A stretch of 13,875 nt of DNA, taken from Pseudomonadota bacterium. Lineage in GTDB: Bacteria > Pseudomonadota > Alphaproteobacteria > CACIAM-22H2. Position 1 is the stretch's first letter. Each line of letters opens with the position of its first letter. Shown one piece after another: positions 1 through 7,430 of this stretch. Both the position numbers and the translations under genes were made by a program. The stretch is taken from the NCBI GenBank assembly GCA_020161965.1, contig JAIUNH010000044.1:1-13875 (forward strand), given 5' to 3'. A model generated the notes under the pieces. That model saw nothing but the letters and a program-made list of their open reading frames with translations, was not told where the DNA came from and made no database searches.

Positions 1-1114
1 TCGCGCGATAGACCGGCGTCGCGCGGATCGCCGCGAGGGCGGAGCCGAACTTGCGGGGCGCCGTCGTAACGCAAGATTCCATGGTTCGTTCGGCCGCCAG
101 GCCGACGCCATGCAGCAAGCCCCACAAGACATACATCCATGTCGCGCCGTGCCAAAGTCCGCAGATCGTCATCACGAAAACAAGATTGAAGATCGTCCGC
201 CCTTCGCCCTGCCGGCTGCCGCCGAGCGGTATGTAGAGATAGTCACGGATCCACGACGACAACGAGATATGCCAGCGACGCCAAAAATCCGACAAACCGC
301 GCGCGAGATACGGCAGTCGGAAGTTCCGTCGCAATCGGATGCCCAGAAGCAGGCACAGACCGATCGCGATATCGCTGTAACCGGAAAAATCGCAGTAGAT
401 CTGAACTGCGAAGCCCAGTAGCGCCGCCGCCCGGTCGCCGGCCGGAAACGCCCAAGGGTTGGCGAAGACGGCGCCGACGAAATTGGCGAGATTGTCGGCA
501 AATACGATCTTCTTGGCATAACCGAGAAGAACGAGCCAAAGGCCGAGCGAAGCGAGGTGGAAGGAAGGGATTCGCTTGCGGCGCAATTGGGGAAGCATGT
601 GTCCCGCGCGCACGATCGGGCCGGCGACCAATTGGGTGAAAAACGATACGAAAAGCATGTAATCGAGCAGCGGCGCCGTCGATACGCGCCGCCGATAGAC
701 ATCGATGATGTAGCTGAGCGTATGAAACGTGTAAAACGAGATGCCGACCGGCAGGACAAGGCCAAGCCCGGGAAATCTCAACTCGACGCCGAGGGATCGC
801 ATCAAGCGATCGAGTTCGCCTGCCGCGAAATCATAATATTTGAAGAAAAAAAGCGATCCCAGATTCAGGCAGAGGCTGGCGATCAATAGAGCGCGCCGTT
901 TGGCCGGTCCGTTCGAACGATCGATCGCGCGCGCGATATGCCAATCGATGAAACTTTGTCCGGCCAGAAGCAGAACGAAGGGCGGATCGAAGGTGGCGTA
1001 GAAGAACAGACTGGCGAGCAGCAGGAATTGCTTGTCGCGACGCCACGGCAGTATCAGGTGCAGAATGAGCACCAGAAGAAAGAACGGTACGAATTGCAGC
1101 GTATTGAAGATCAT
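1..1114 (-). CDS. AlgI-like MBOAT O-acyltransferase, C-terminus beyond window
   Basis: The gene runs off the left edge, with 371 codons visible. It translates to a polytopic membrane protein starting MIFNTLQFVPFFLLVLILHL, the usual start of the AlgI/PatA/DltB-type MBOAT family. Signature segments are LPVGISFYTFHTLSYIIDVYR (121-141), QLVAGPIVR (161-169), YCDFSGYSDIAIG (240-252) and SDFWRRWHISLSSWIRDYLY (275-294). The catalytic His322 lies in GLWHGATW. Such enzymes carry an acyl group, commonly acetyl, across the inner membrane for O-acylation of surface polysaccharide. They often work with a periplasmic AlgJ/AlgX or SGNH/DHHW-type partner, which would be expected just past the left edge. The ATG has no ribosome-binding site: six C residues precede it in the transcript, after a 45-nt spacer. 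Roughly a quarter of the protein is probably missing from view. Confidence 0.93.
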   Translation of the reverse strand, partial: MIFNTLQFVPFFLLVLILHLILPWRRDKQFLLLASLFFYATFDPPFVLLLAGQSFIDWHIARAIDRSNGPAKRRALLIASLCLNLGSLFFFKYYDFAAGELDRLMRSLGVELRFPGLGLVLPVGISFYTFHTLSYIIDVYRRRVSTAPLLDYMLFVSFFTQLVAGPIVRAGHMLPQLRRKRIPSFHLASLGLWLVLLGYAKKIVFADNLANFVGAVFANPWAFPAGDRAAALLGFAVQIYCDFSGYSDIAIGLCLLLGIRLRRNFRLPYLARGLSDFWRRWHISLSSWIRDYLYIPLGGSRQGEGRTIFNLVFVMTICGLWHGATWMYVLWGLLHGVGLAAERTMESCVTTAPRKFGSALAAIRATPVYRA

Positions 1115-1159
1115 GGGGGGCGTTTGGTCCCGGCCGCGCGCGGCGACGCCCGTCGCGCG
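1115..1159 (-). other. Largest intergenic spacer, GC-rich with two overlapping palindromes
   Basis: These 45 nt separate the 350-aa methyltransferase from the MBOAT gene. They hold a 14-nt dyad at 1143-1156 (GCGACG stem arms) and a perfect 12-nt palindrome at 1133-1144, sharing two bases, so two alternative hairpins are possible. No T-run follows either one, so an intrinsic terminator is unlikely. The MBOAT start lacks a Shine-Dalgarno sequence. A weak role in spacing, RNA stability or initiation is only a possibility. Confidence 0.4.
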
Positions 1160-2212
1160 CTATTCCCGCGGCTTGCGGACGAGCAACTTGGCGCGTGTGG
1201 TCCGAAGATCGTCGTCCGTGCGATTTGCGAAACGCGGCACAAGCCGCGCACGATCGATCAGCGATGGTGCGATAGTCTCAGTCCAGGCGATTTCGACCGA
1301 ACACTCTAGCGACTCGAATAGGGTCACGTAGTCGCTCAGCCGCCAAAAGTTCAAACCTGCATACGCGTCGCCCCCTTGGCCACGCGGGGCGTAATAGAAT
1401 GAAATCGGGTCGTGCGCGTCGTGCGCGTCAAGACTGATGTCGTGGAACATAATCCCGCCCGGCCGCAGCGCGCGAACGAGCCTGGCCATCGCAGCTTCGA
1501 TCTGCAGCACATGCTCCAAAACGGAGCGGGAGTAGATGAGATCGATCGATCCATCCTCAAGTGCCGCCGACTCGCCCGGCGTTGCCATCAATTCGATGCG
1601 TCCTTTTGCGAGGACATCCCCCAGCGCTTCGCCGCGCCACAGAGCGTCCGCATCGACCGTATCGCGCAAGCGCCCCAGATCAGCCGCTGTCAATCCGTAT
1701 GCCGCCGGATCGCGCAGCACGTCCCACAACGTTTCCTGCAGTGTCGCGGTCGCCACTTCCGTGCGAAGCCGGCCCGGCTCGATCACCAATCCTTTCGCCG
1801 CGCCGGCGAGAACCGCCAGCAGAGGAAGACCGATCGGATTGCGGTCGCCTGCGCCGAAGCTGAGGAACGTCGGTCCGGCGCGCCAATCGATATCTTTCGA
1901 AGTAAAATCGCGTATCTCGTTGAAGATCATCCGCCAGCGATGCGGCAGGTAGCGGTTCTCACCGAGCGGATCGGCGATCAGGCGGATTCGACGCATCGTT
2001 TCCGAGGCGACGGCTAGGTTGCGATAAGGCGTCCAGCGGCGATCTGCTCTCAACGCGCGCCACACGGCGTCGTCCAACCCTCGGCGTCGCAACAGCCATG
2101 CGATGATTCCAGTCGAAATCTCCCCTAGCGGACCGATCGCGCGGCGTAGAATCGCCGCCGCCGCATTCCCCGGATTTTCGAGCGCATATACGATGCGCGG
2201 CTTGAGATTCAC
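1160..2212 (-). CDS. SAM-dependent methyltransferase with insertion, GTG start, 350 aa
   Basis: The SAM-binding loop is FLSFGAGDRNPIGLPL at residues 116-131, an atypical motif I with a Gly-rich turn. The later part is standard Methyltransf_11: GSIDLIYSRSVLEHV (221-235), ARLVRALRPGGIMFHD (243-258) and a YYAPRGQGGDAY loop (273-284). About 75 residues (140-215) lie between motif I and the acidic/post-motif strands, far more than usual, so a helical insertion interrupts the fold. Residues 1-110 form an N-terminal extension of unknown role. The start is set at GTG 2212. It forms a GTGA overlap with the stop of the fused glycosyltransferase and has AGAGG 4 nt upstream. The ATG at 2314 would overlap that gene by 106 nt. 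The likely substrate is a sugar of the glycan, inferred only from context. Confidence 0.8.
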   Translation of the reverse strand: MNLKPRIVYALENPGNAAAAILRRAIGPLGEISTGIIAWLLRRRGLDDAVWRALRADRRWTPYRNLAVASETMRRIRLIADPLGENRYLPHRWRMIFNEIRDFTSKDIDWRAGPTFLSFGAGDRNPIGLPLLAVLAGAAKGLVIEPGRLRTEVATATLQETLWDVLRDPAAYGLTAADLGRLRDTVDADALWRGEALGDVLAKGRIELMATPGESAALEDGSIDLIYSRSVLEHVLQIEAAMARLVRALRPGGIMFHDISLDAHDAHDPISFYYAPRGQGGDAYAGLNFWRLSDYVTLFESLECSVEIAWTETIAPSLIDRARLVPRFANRTDDDLRTTRAKLLVRKPRE

Positions 2213-4446
2213 GTTGCCTCTGAGTCCAATTCGAGATCGGGCATCAAATCCGCTGGACGACAATGCGGTGCCAAAGCGAGTCCGTCGTACAATGCCGCGT
2301 AGTGACGAACGCAAGCCTCGAGCGAGAAACGCTTCACCACACGCTCACGGCCCGCTGTGCCGAATCGCGCGCGCTTGTCCGCGCTCCCGATCAACTCCGC
2401 GAGTGCTGCGGCCAACTCTTCGGGATTGCGCGGACGCACGAGGCGTCCGGTTGTCCCGTCTATGACGGCATCCACGGAACCACCAACCGCCGTCGCTACG
2501 ACGGGCAATTCCGCCGTCATCGCTTCGATGATGCTGTTGGAGAAGCCTTCTTCGTGCGACGCGGAGACGGAAATATCGCTCGCCGCCAGAATCGAGGCGA
2601 CGTCGTTACGTTCACCCAAAAGACGGATCCGATCGAATACGCCAAGCGCCTTCGCCCGCTCTTGAATCGCGACGCCTTCCCCGTCGTCTCGCCCGACGAG
2701 ATTGACTGTCCATGCCGGCAAACCGGCCGGCAACCGGGCGATCCCTTCGATTAAGTCGAGATGTCCTTTGTAGACAAGGAGATTGGCAACGATGGTGATT
2801 GCGATTTCGTCCTGCGTCCAACCTTCATGTGCGCGAAACTCCAATCGCGACATTGGCACGCCCGACGGCGCCACACCATTGTAGATCAACGCGAAGCGGG
2901 ACGGATCGTGCCCCTCATCTGCGAGGTCGCGCATGACGGCGCGGGAGTTTCCGAGTATCGCGTTCGCCCGGAGCAAGACCAGCCGCTCGATCCAAGCCGC
3001 GCGTGGATTGGCGGCTTGATAGTGATTGAGCGCGCGCCGGCTCGCGACGAACGGCTTGTGCCGGGCGATCGCGCAAGCCATTCCGGCGATGACGGTCGGA
3101 CCGGGCAGAAACGCGTGCACGACAGATGGTCGGCGACGGCGGATATCGATAGCCATGGGAATCGCGTGAATCAAATAGGCAACGAGCCCGCGGACAAGCG
3201 GCGGCAGCCACACCAGATTGTCGGTCGAGATGTCGGCGTCGATCACTTCTATTCCGCTCGCGCGCAATCGGTCGCCGATCGGTCCATCCACGCCGGTGCG
3301 ACGCACGACGACCCGCCAACCGGCTTGCGCGAGCTCAGGGAGAATCGCACCGATATGCCGCTCGGTGCCCCCCACGCGTAACGACGCGACAACGACCATA
3401 AGAGAGCGATCGGCCGCCGCCGGCCGGTCGAAACTCCGCAGAAATCGATAGAACAGCGTCGGCGCGTTCGCGCAGACGACCTCGAGCGGCGCCGTCGCGC
3501 AAAGGCGTATGGCTCGTGCGAAGAGCGCCGCTCGACCGCGCGCGACACGCCGCAGCAACAAGGCGCGCAACGCCAGACCCGCCGCCCATTTTCGAGACGT
3601 CGCATCTCGCGCGTGTGTTTCGGCGAGGAGAAGAAAGCGCCCTACCGCCGCACCCGCATCGGCTACACGCGGACTCCCGACGATCCTTGACCCATGTATC
3701 GTGTCGAAGATTTCGTAGAGCGACGCTAGATCGAGCGGCTCAACCCGCTCGTCGATTTGACGCGTACGACAAAAGTCGATCGAGGTCCGTTGCTGCTCGG
3801 CCAGCCGCTTGACGGATATGTTCGCGCCGTGGACTCGATAGCGCAACAATGGCGCGGATAAATTGGCCGCCCGCGTCACCGCCAACAGACGCGTCCAGAG
3901 TTCGAAATCCTGGTTGGCCTGGAACCGCTCGTCGTATTCGAGTCCGTGGTCGAGCAGCACCTGCCGGCGGATCACGACGGTCGGATGGTGAAACGGATTG
4001 CGAGTCAAACTGACGAAGCGGATCGTCACGTCACTTTCGGGTTGGGGTGAAAAATCGAGCGTCCGTCCGCGCCCGTCGACGATCGTTACGGCGCTCCCGA
4101 CAATGCCCAGCGCCGGATCCGCGTCGAGCGCTGCCACCTGAAGCGCGAAACGTTCCGGGTGGCAAATGTCGTCGCCATCCATGCGCGCGACATACTCGCC
4201 CTCGCATAACCGCATGCCAACATTCAACGCCGTCGTCTGTCCCAAATTGCGGGGCGCGACGTGCAGCTTGATGCGCGAATCGGTATAGGAGCGGACGATC
4301 CGCACGCTTTCATCGCTCGATCCATCATCGACGATGACGAACTCGAAATCGCGATAGGTCTGCGCCAGAACGCTATCGATCGCTTCGCGGAGATAGACGG
4401 CACCGTTATAGACCGCCATCAACACACTGACGCGTGGCGGCGTCAT
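2209..4446 (-). CDS. Two-domain glycosyltransferase: GT2 fused to GT4 (745 aa)
   Basis: Two complete glycosyltransferases are read as one chain. Residues 1-about 230 are a GT-A domain: SVLMAVYNGAVYLREAI at 7-23, VIVDDGSSD at 37-45, DXD in RMDGDD at 88-93, QANQDFELWTR at 176-186. A helical region (about 230-345) follows, like the tail of the stand-alone GT2 upstream. Residues about 347-725 are a GT-B domain: VASLRVGGTERHI (353-365), HAFLPGPTVIAG (444-455), IYNGV (521-525), NLLVYKGHLDLIEGI (555-569). Its EX7E motif is Glu633-Glu641 in ASHEEGFSNSIIEAM. All key motifs are present, so both halves look active and may add two successive sugars. The ATG at 4446 overlaps the previous stop as ATGA with GAGGG 4 nt upstream. 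A longer frame to 4641 is rejected. No frameshift or stop is seen across the junction. Confidence 0.9.
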   Translation of the reverse strand: MTPPRVSVLMAVYNGAVYLREAIDSVLAQTYRDFEFVIVDDGSSDESVRIVRSYTDSRIKLHVAPRNLGQTTALNVGMRLCEGEYVARMDGDDICHPERFALQVAALDADPALGIVGSAVTIVDGRGRTLDFSPQPESDVTIRFVSLTRNPFHHPTVVIRRQVLLDHGLEYDERFQANQDFELWTRLLAVTRAANLSAPLLRYRVHGANISVKRLAEQQRTSIDFCRTRQIDERVEPLDLASLYEIFDTIHGSRIVGSPRVADAGAAVGRFLLLAETHARDATSRKWAAGLALRALLLRRVARGRAALFARAIRLCATAPLEVVCANAPTLFYRFLRSFDRPAAADRSLMVVVASLRVGGTERHIGAILPELAQAGWRVVVRRTGVDGPIGDRLRASGIEVIDADISTDNLVWLPPLVRGLVAYLIHAIPMAIDIRRRRPSVVHAFLPGPTVIAGMACAIARHKPFVASRRALNHYQAANPRAAWIERLVLLRANAILGNSRAVMRDLADEGHDPSRFALIYNGVAPSGVPMSRLEFRAHEGWTQDEIAITIVANLLVYKGHLDLIEGIARLPAGLPAWTVNLVGRDDGEGVAIQERAKALGVFDRIRLLGERNDVASILAASDISVSASHEEGFSNSIIEAMTAELPVVATAVGGSVDAVIDGTTGRLVRPRNPEELAAALAELIGSADKRARFGTAGRERVVKRFSLEACVRHYAALYDGLALAPHCRPADLMPDLELDSEAT
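2217..2221 (-). promoter_or_regulatory. Ribosome-binding site supporting the GTG start at 2212
   Basis: AGAGG lies 4 nt before GTG 2212, inside the last codons of the fused glycosyltransferase gene. It favours this start over the in-frame ATG at 2314. Confidence 0.65.
3790..4440 (-). repeat. Copy 2 of a diverged tandem duplication (GT2 domain of the fusion)
   Basis: This is the partner of 4860-5510, coding for the GT2 half of the fused glycosyltransferase. Similarity fades into the helical linker. The GT4 half has no counterpart in copy 1, so the fusion joined a duplicated GT2 to an existing GT4 or was lost from the other copy. Confidence 0.75.
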
Positions 4447-5516
4447 GCTGCCCTCGCCGGCTTCGCGAACCCGGTCGCCTCCGCGAGATAGCGCCGCCAC
4501 CAAACCCAGCCATAGGGCAACGACACGCGCAAGGCCCGGACGATCGCCAGTCGGTCGATCGCCGACACTGTGCGGATACCCGCAAGACGCGCGGATTTGC
4601 CGGGCCCCGCCACGCCGCTCAAAGTGAGATAGGCGAACCAATCGGCGATCTCGCCCGCCGCTGAAGGCAATGCGGCGGCTGCGCGATCACAAAGATCGCG
4701 TAGTGCATCGATCGCGGCAGGCGTATCCGCTTCACCCGCATCCTCGACCGGTGCGGCGTAAAGGCTGCCCAGAATATTCGCCAAGATGCCGCCGGCGCAG
4801 ATTTCCGCGCCAAGCACGGCGCGCTGCATGCGCACACAGAATTCCAGAGTCAATCTACGTTGTTCGGCCACACGCAGAACCGAGACGTTGGTGCCGTGCA
4901 CGCGATAGGACAACAACGGCAAGCGCGAATTCGCCGCGCACATCGCCGGCAAAGCGCGCGTCCACAAATCGAGATCTTGATTGGCCTGATAGCGTTCGTC
5001 GAATGTCAAGCCCCGTGCCAAGAACGCGGCGTTCCGCCACATCACGGTCGGATGGTGGAAGGGATTGCGAGTCATCGCGACGAAGCGGATCGCGCCGTCG
5101 CCCGTCGGCTGCGGCGCATAGTCGAGACGCTTACCCGACGCATCGACGATCCAGACCGCGCTGCCGACAATCCCCAATTCCGGATTAGCGTCCAGCATCG
5201 CCACCTGGCGCGCAAAACGTTCGGGATGGCAGATATCGTCTCCGTCCATGCGCGCGATATAGGCGCCACGACATGCGCGCCAACCTTCGTTCAACGCAGT
5301 CGTATGGCCCCTGTTGCCGACCAGGGTCATGATGCGCAGGCGTTGATCGGCATAGCTTGCCAGGATGGAAGGCGTCGCGTCGGTCGATCCGTCGTCGACG
5401 ATGACGAATTCAAATTCGCGGTAGGTCTGCGCGAGAACGCTATCGATCGCCTCGCGCAGATAGACGGCGCCGTTATAGACGGCCATCAGAACCGAGATTT
5501 TCGGCGGCTTGGACAT
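4443..5516 (-). CDS. GT2-family glycosyltransferase, 357 aa (paralogue of the next gene)
   Basis: This GT-A fold inverting glycosyltransferase has an N-terminal nucleotide-sugar domain: SVLMAVYNGAVYLREAI (8-24), VIVDDGSTD (38-46) with Asp41/Asp42, and the metal-binding DXD as RMDGDD (89-94). PFHHPTV (152-158) and QANQDLDLWTR (177-187) supply the acceptor-side and catalytic-base region. RVHGTNVSV (205-213) ends the core domain. Residues about 230-357 are a poorly conserved helical tail. The open frame extends upstream to 5684, but that part lies inside the methyltransferase gene. The ATG at 5516, 1 nt after the preceding TGA, fits the family N-terminus. Its first 230 residues match the N-terminus of the downstream fused gene at roughly two thirds of positions by eye, with near-identical blocks at residues 8-43. 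It is the likely sister of a tandem duplication. Confidence 0.9.
   Translation of the reverse strand: MSKPPKISVLMAVYNGAVYLREAIDSVLAQTYREFEFVIVDDGSTDATPSILASYADQRLRIMTLVGNRGHTTALNEGWRACRGAYIARMDGDDICHPERFARQVAMLDANPELGIVGSAVWIVDASGKRLDYAPQPTGDGAIRFVAMTRNPFHHPTVMWRNAAFLARGLTFDERYQANQDLDLWTRALPAMCAANSRLPLLSYRVHGTNVSVLRVAEQRRLTLEFCVRMQRAVLGAEICAGGILANILGSLYAAPVEDAGEADTPAAIDALRDLCDRAAAALPSAAGEIADWFAYLTLSGVAGPGKSARLAGIRTVSAIDRLAIVRALRVSLPYGWVWWRRYLAEATGFAKPARAA
4860..5510 (-). repeat. Copy 1 of a diverged tandem duplication (GT2 domain)
   Basis: This stretch codes for residues about 3-220 of the stand-alone GT2. It matches 3790-4440 at a constant offset of about 1070 nt. Conservation is strongest near the gene start (5398-5490 against 4333-4425), at about 88% identical bases by eye. 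Further conserved blocks surround the DXD codons and the FHHPTV codons. Confidence 0.75.
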
Positions 5517-5517
5517 A

Positions 5518-6264
5518 TCAGCGTGCGATCGCCACGGCCCAGATTTCACCCCAACGCAGGATCGTCTCCGCGCGCGCCAAGCCGGCCGCGGCGAGCTCAG
5601 AGTCGAACTCGGCAAGCGTGTACTCCGTCTCGTGCGTCGAATCGGAGCGCCAGTCGAGCCCCAGCTCTTTGCGCAAGGGAACAAGCCAATCGCGATCGAA
5701 ACACGGAATGCGGATCAGAAACCGCTTGGCGCCGGTCTGAGTCGTCAGACGACGCAGCAATGCCGCGCGATCTGGCAGATGTTCGAGAACGTTCGACATG
5801 GCGACCGTATCGAAGCCCGGCGATAGCGTGTCTCTCGTCACGTCGCCGACACGGTAGACGATATTGGGATGCGCGTGCCGGGCGCGCGCGATCTCGACGT
5901 TCGCCGGTACGATCTCTACGCCTTCGACATTCGCGCCCGCCTGCGCCATCGACAGCGCAAGAAAACCGTTGCCGGAGCCCACGTCGAGCACGCGTTCGCC
6001 CGGCCGTACACGCGCCGTGAAAAACTCGTGATACGCCATGATGCGATGCTTGGGGTTGACGCCGCCGCCGTAGCGCACGGCCGTCGTCGCCGCCATCGTC
6101 TCGATCTTCGAATGCGCGTCAAGCAACGCCGACAACGTGGCGCGCGAATCGGCGCGCACGGCGATCGCCTGGGCGAAGCCCACCGTTAGGTCGCGCAAAA
6201 TCCGGATCGGTAGGAATCGCGTCGGCCAGAGTAGGGCGGCAGCAATCGAATGACGGAGACTCAT
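5518..6264 (-). CDS. Class I SAM-dependent methyltransferase, 248 aa
   Basis: This Rossmann-fold methyltransferase binds SAM through motif I, VLDVGSGNG, at residues 92-100. The ribose-binding acidic residue is probably Glu117 in VEGVEIVP, Asp141 follows in RVGDVTRD, and the post-motif segment is FDTVAMSNVLEHLPD at 151-165. The first 55 residues form a helical extension with a hydrophobic stretch (about 7-35) before YGGGVNPKHR (65-74), so peripheral membrane attachment is conceivable. It lies between glycosyltransferases, overlapping the upstream one by ATGA with GAGG 5 nt before the start. The GT2 gene begins 1 nt after its stop. The context implies O- or N-methylation of a sugar in the glycan or of its lipid-linked precursor. 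A chain-terminating methyl cap is one option. The acceptor is not visible. Confidence 0.85.
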   Translation of the reverse strand: MSLRHSIAAALLWPTRFLPIRILRDLTVGFAQAIAVRADSRATLSALLDAHSKIETMAATTAVRYGGGVNPKHRIMAYHEFFTARVRPGERVLDVGSGNGFLALSMAQAGANVEGVEIVPANVEIARARHAHPNIVYRVGDVTRDTLSPGFDTVAMSNVLEHLPDRAALLRRLTTQTGAKRFLIRIPCFDRDWLVPLRKELGLDWRSDSTHETEYTLAEFDSELAAAGLARAETILRWGEIWAVAIAR

Positions 6265-7430
6265 TGCGGCCTCGCAGCGAAGGAGAGAACGCGCAATTCG
6301 CGCTCGATCGTGCGGTCGAGCGAAACGGTACGCAGGATTTCATCGCGGGCGTTGCGCCCCAGCCGTGCCGAGAGATCCCCATCGGCCAAGACGCGCCCAA
6401 TTGCGGCACGGATTGACGGTGCGTCGGTCGCCGTCAATAATCCGGTGTCGCCATCGCGCAGAACCTCGCGAATGCCGGGCGCATCGGTGCCGATGACGGC
6501 CAAGCCGCAGGACATCGCCTCCAGCAACGATTTGGGATGGCCTTCGAACAACGATGGCAACACGAACAGATCGAGCCCGCGGAAGAACGTGGGCAGATCG
6601 CGATGCGGTATATTGCCCGGCAGCTTAAGATCGATGCCGAGCCGCGAACCCAGCGCCGCCATTTCATGGCGCAAGCTCCCCTCGCCGATCATCACGAGTT
6701 CGACGTCGAGTCCGGCGACCGCTTCGATCAGGGCCAGCGGGTTTTTCTGATTCTCGAATCGACCGAGAAAGCCGATCCGCTTCTTGGCGCGCGGCGCGCA
6801 AGGCCCGGGCGACAGCAAATCGGTATCGACATAATTCGGCACGACGCTGACTTGGCCTTGCGGCACGCCGTCGCGTTCGATCGCCAACTGCGCGATCTCC
6901 GCGGTCGAACCGACGACATGGGTGGCCCCGCGGAACACGCTACGTTCGGTATCGATCGCCTCGCGCGTCACCGGATCGTGCGGTCCGCGCTCACGTGTGG
7001 CGAACAGCGACCAAGGATAGCCGCAGCGCGCGACGAGCTTCGTGCGCCAGAATTTCGCCACGCGCAGAATATGGCGTGCACCGCTCATCTGATTGGTTTT
7101 CACCAATCGCGGCCCCGGGAAGCGCAGCCCGAATGTCGCGAGCAGGATCGCCATCCAAGCCGGCCAGGTCCATTCATGCTTGTTATGCACGAGGCCGATA
7201 TCGCCGAGCCGCTCGGCGTAGGCCGCATCCTCGCCGCGCGACCAGGTGATCAGCGTCAACGCGCGCAGATGCGGTCGCAAACGGCGATAGATCGCAAGTT
7301 CCCGGTCCAGCATGCCCACGCGATCGAAAATCGCCAGAGTCGAAGCGTACTCGAACCACACGATCAAATGCAGCGACTTCAGGCGCGCAAAATCGGGCGG
7401 CGGCAGCGTGTCTTCGGGCAGTAAATTCAA
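6261..7430 (-). CDS. GT4-family glycosyltransferase, 389 aa, TTG start
   Basis: This GT-B glycosyltransferase has a complete donor domain. VSVVPNYVDTDLLSPG (194-209) is the interdomain linker, followed by RIGFLGRFENQKNPLALIEA (218-237) and VMIGEGSLR (246-254). LPSLFEGHPKSLLEAMSCGLA (291-311) carries EX7E as Glu296-Glu304. This last block is typical of GT4 enzymes of cell-surface glycan clusters. The N-terminal domain opens with a LKSLHLIVWFEYAS strand at 17-30. The start is assigned to a TTG that overlaps the gmd stop as TTGA, with GAGG 7 nt upstream. The first downstream in-frame ATG is at about residue 40 and would delete the first strand. The gene ends in an ATGA overlap with a methyltransferase. 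Sugar specificity is unknown. Being next to gmd makes a GDP-6-deoxyhexose donor attractive, but GT4 context alone does not prove it. Confidence 0.87.
   Translation of the reverse strand: MNLLPEDTLPPPDFARLKSLHLIVWFEYASTLAIFDRVGMLDRELAIYRRLRPHLRALTLITWSRGEDAAYAERLGDIGLVHNKHEWTWPAWMAILLATFGLRFPGPRLVKTNQMSGARHILRVAKFWRTKLVARCGYPWSLFATRERGPHDPVTREAIDTERSVFRGATHVVGSTAEIAQLAIERDGVPQGQVSVVPNYVDTDLLSPGPCAPRAKKRIGFLGRFENQKNPLALIEAVAGLDVELVMIGEGSLRHEMAALGSRLGIDLKLPGNIPHRDLPTFFRGLDLFVLPSLFEGHPKSLLEAMSCGLAVIGTDAPGIREVLRDGDTGLLTATDAPSIRAAIGRVLADGDLSARLGRNARDEILRTVSLDRTIERELRVLSFAARPQ

Noticed and set aside
172..765. Minus-strand open frame of 197 codons within the MBOAT region
   Set aside because: It is a Ser/Arg-rich out-of-frame translation. 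The MBOAT frame from 1114 contains all family signatures without a stop.
1133..1156. Possible intrinsic terminator before the MBOAT gene
   Set aside because: The hairpins are short and are followed by C-rich sequence, not a T-run.
2213..2314. ATG 2314 as start of the 350-aa methyltransferase
   Set aside because: It would overlap the fused glycosyltransferase by 106 nt. GTG 2212 has a ribosome-binding site and a 4-nt overlap.
4447..4641. N-terminal extension of the fused glycosyltransferase
   Set aside because: It overlaps the end of the preceding GT2 gene. ATG 4446 has the ATGA overlap, GAGGG upstream and the family N-terminus.
5517..5684. N-terminal extension of the stand-alone GT2 to ATG 5684
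   Set aside because: It lies within the methyltransferase gene in another frame. ATG 5516 directly after the stop fits the paralogue's start.
4860..6020. Plus-strand open frame of 386 codons
   Set aside because: It lies opposite the GT2 and methyltransferase genes. Its translation is rich in Arg, Gln and His with no family motif, as expected of the antisense of GC-rich coding DNA.
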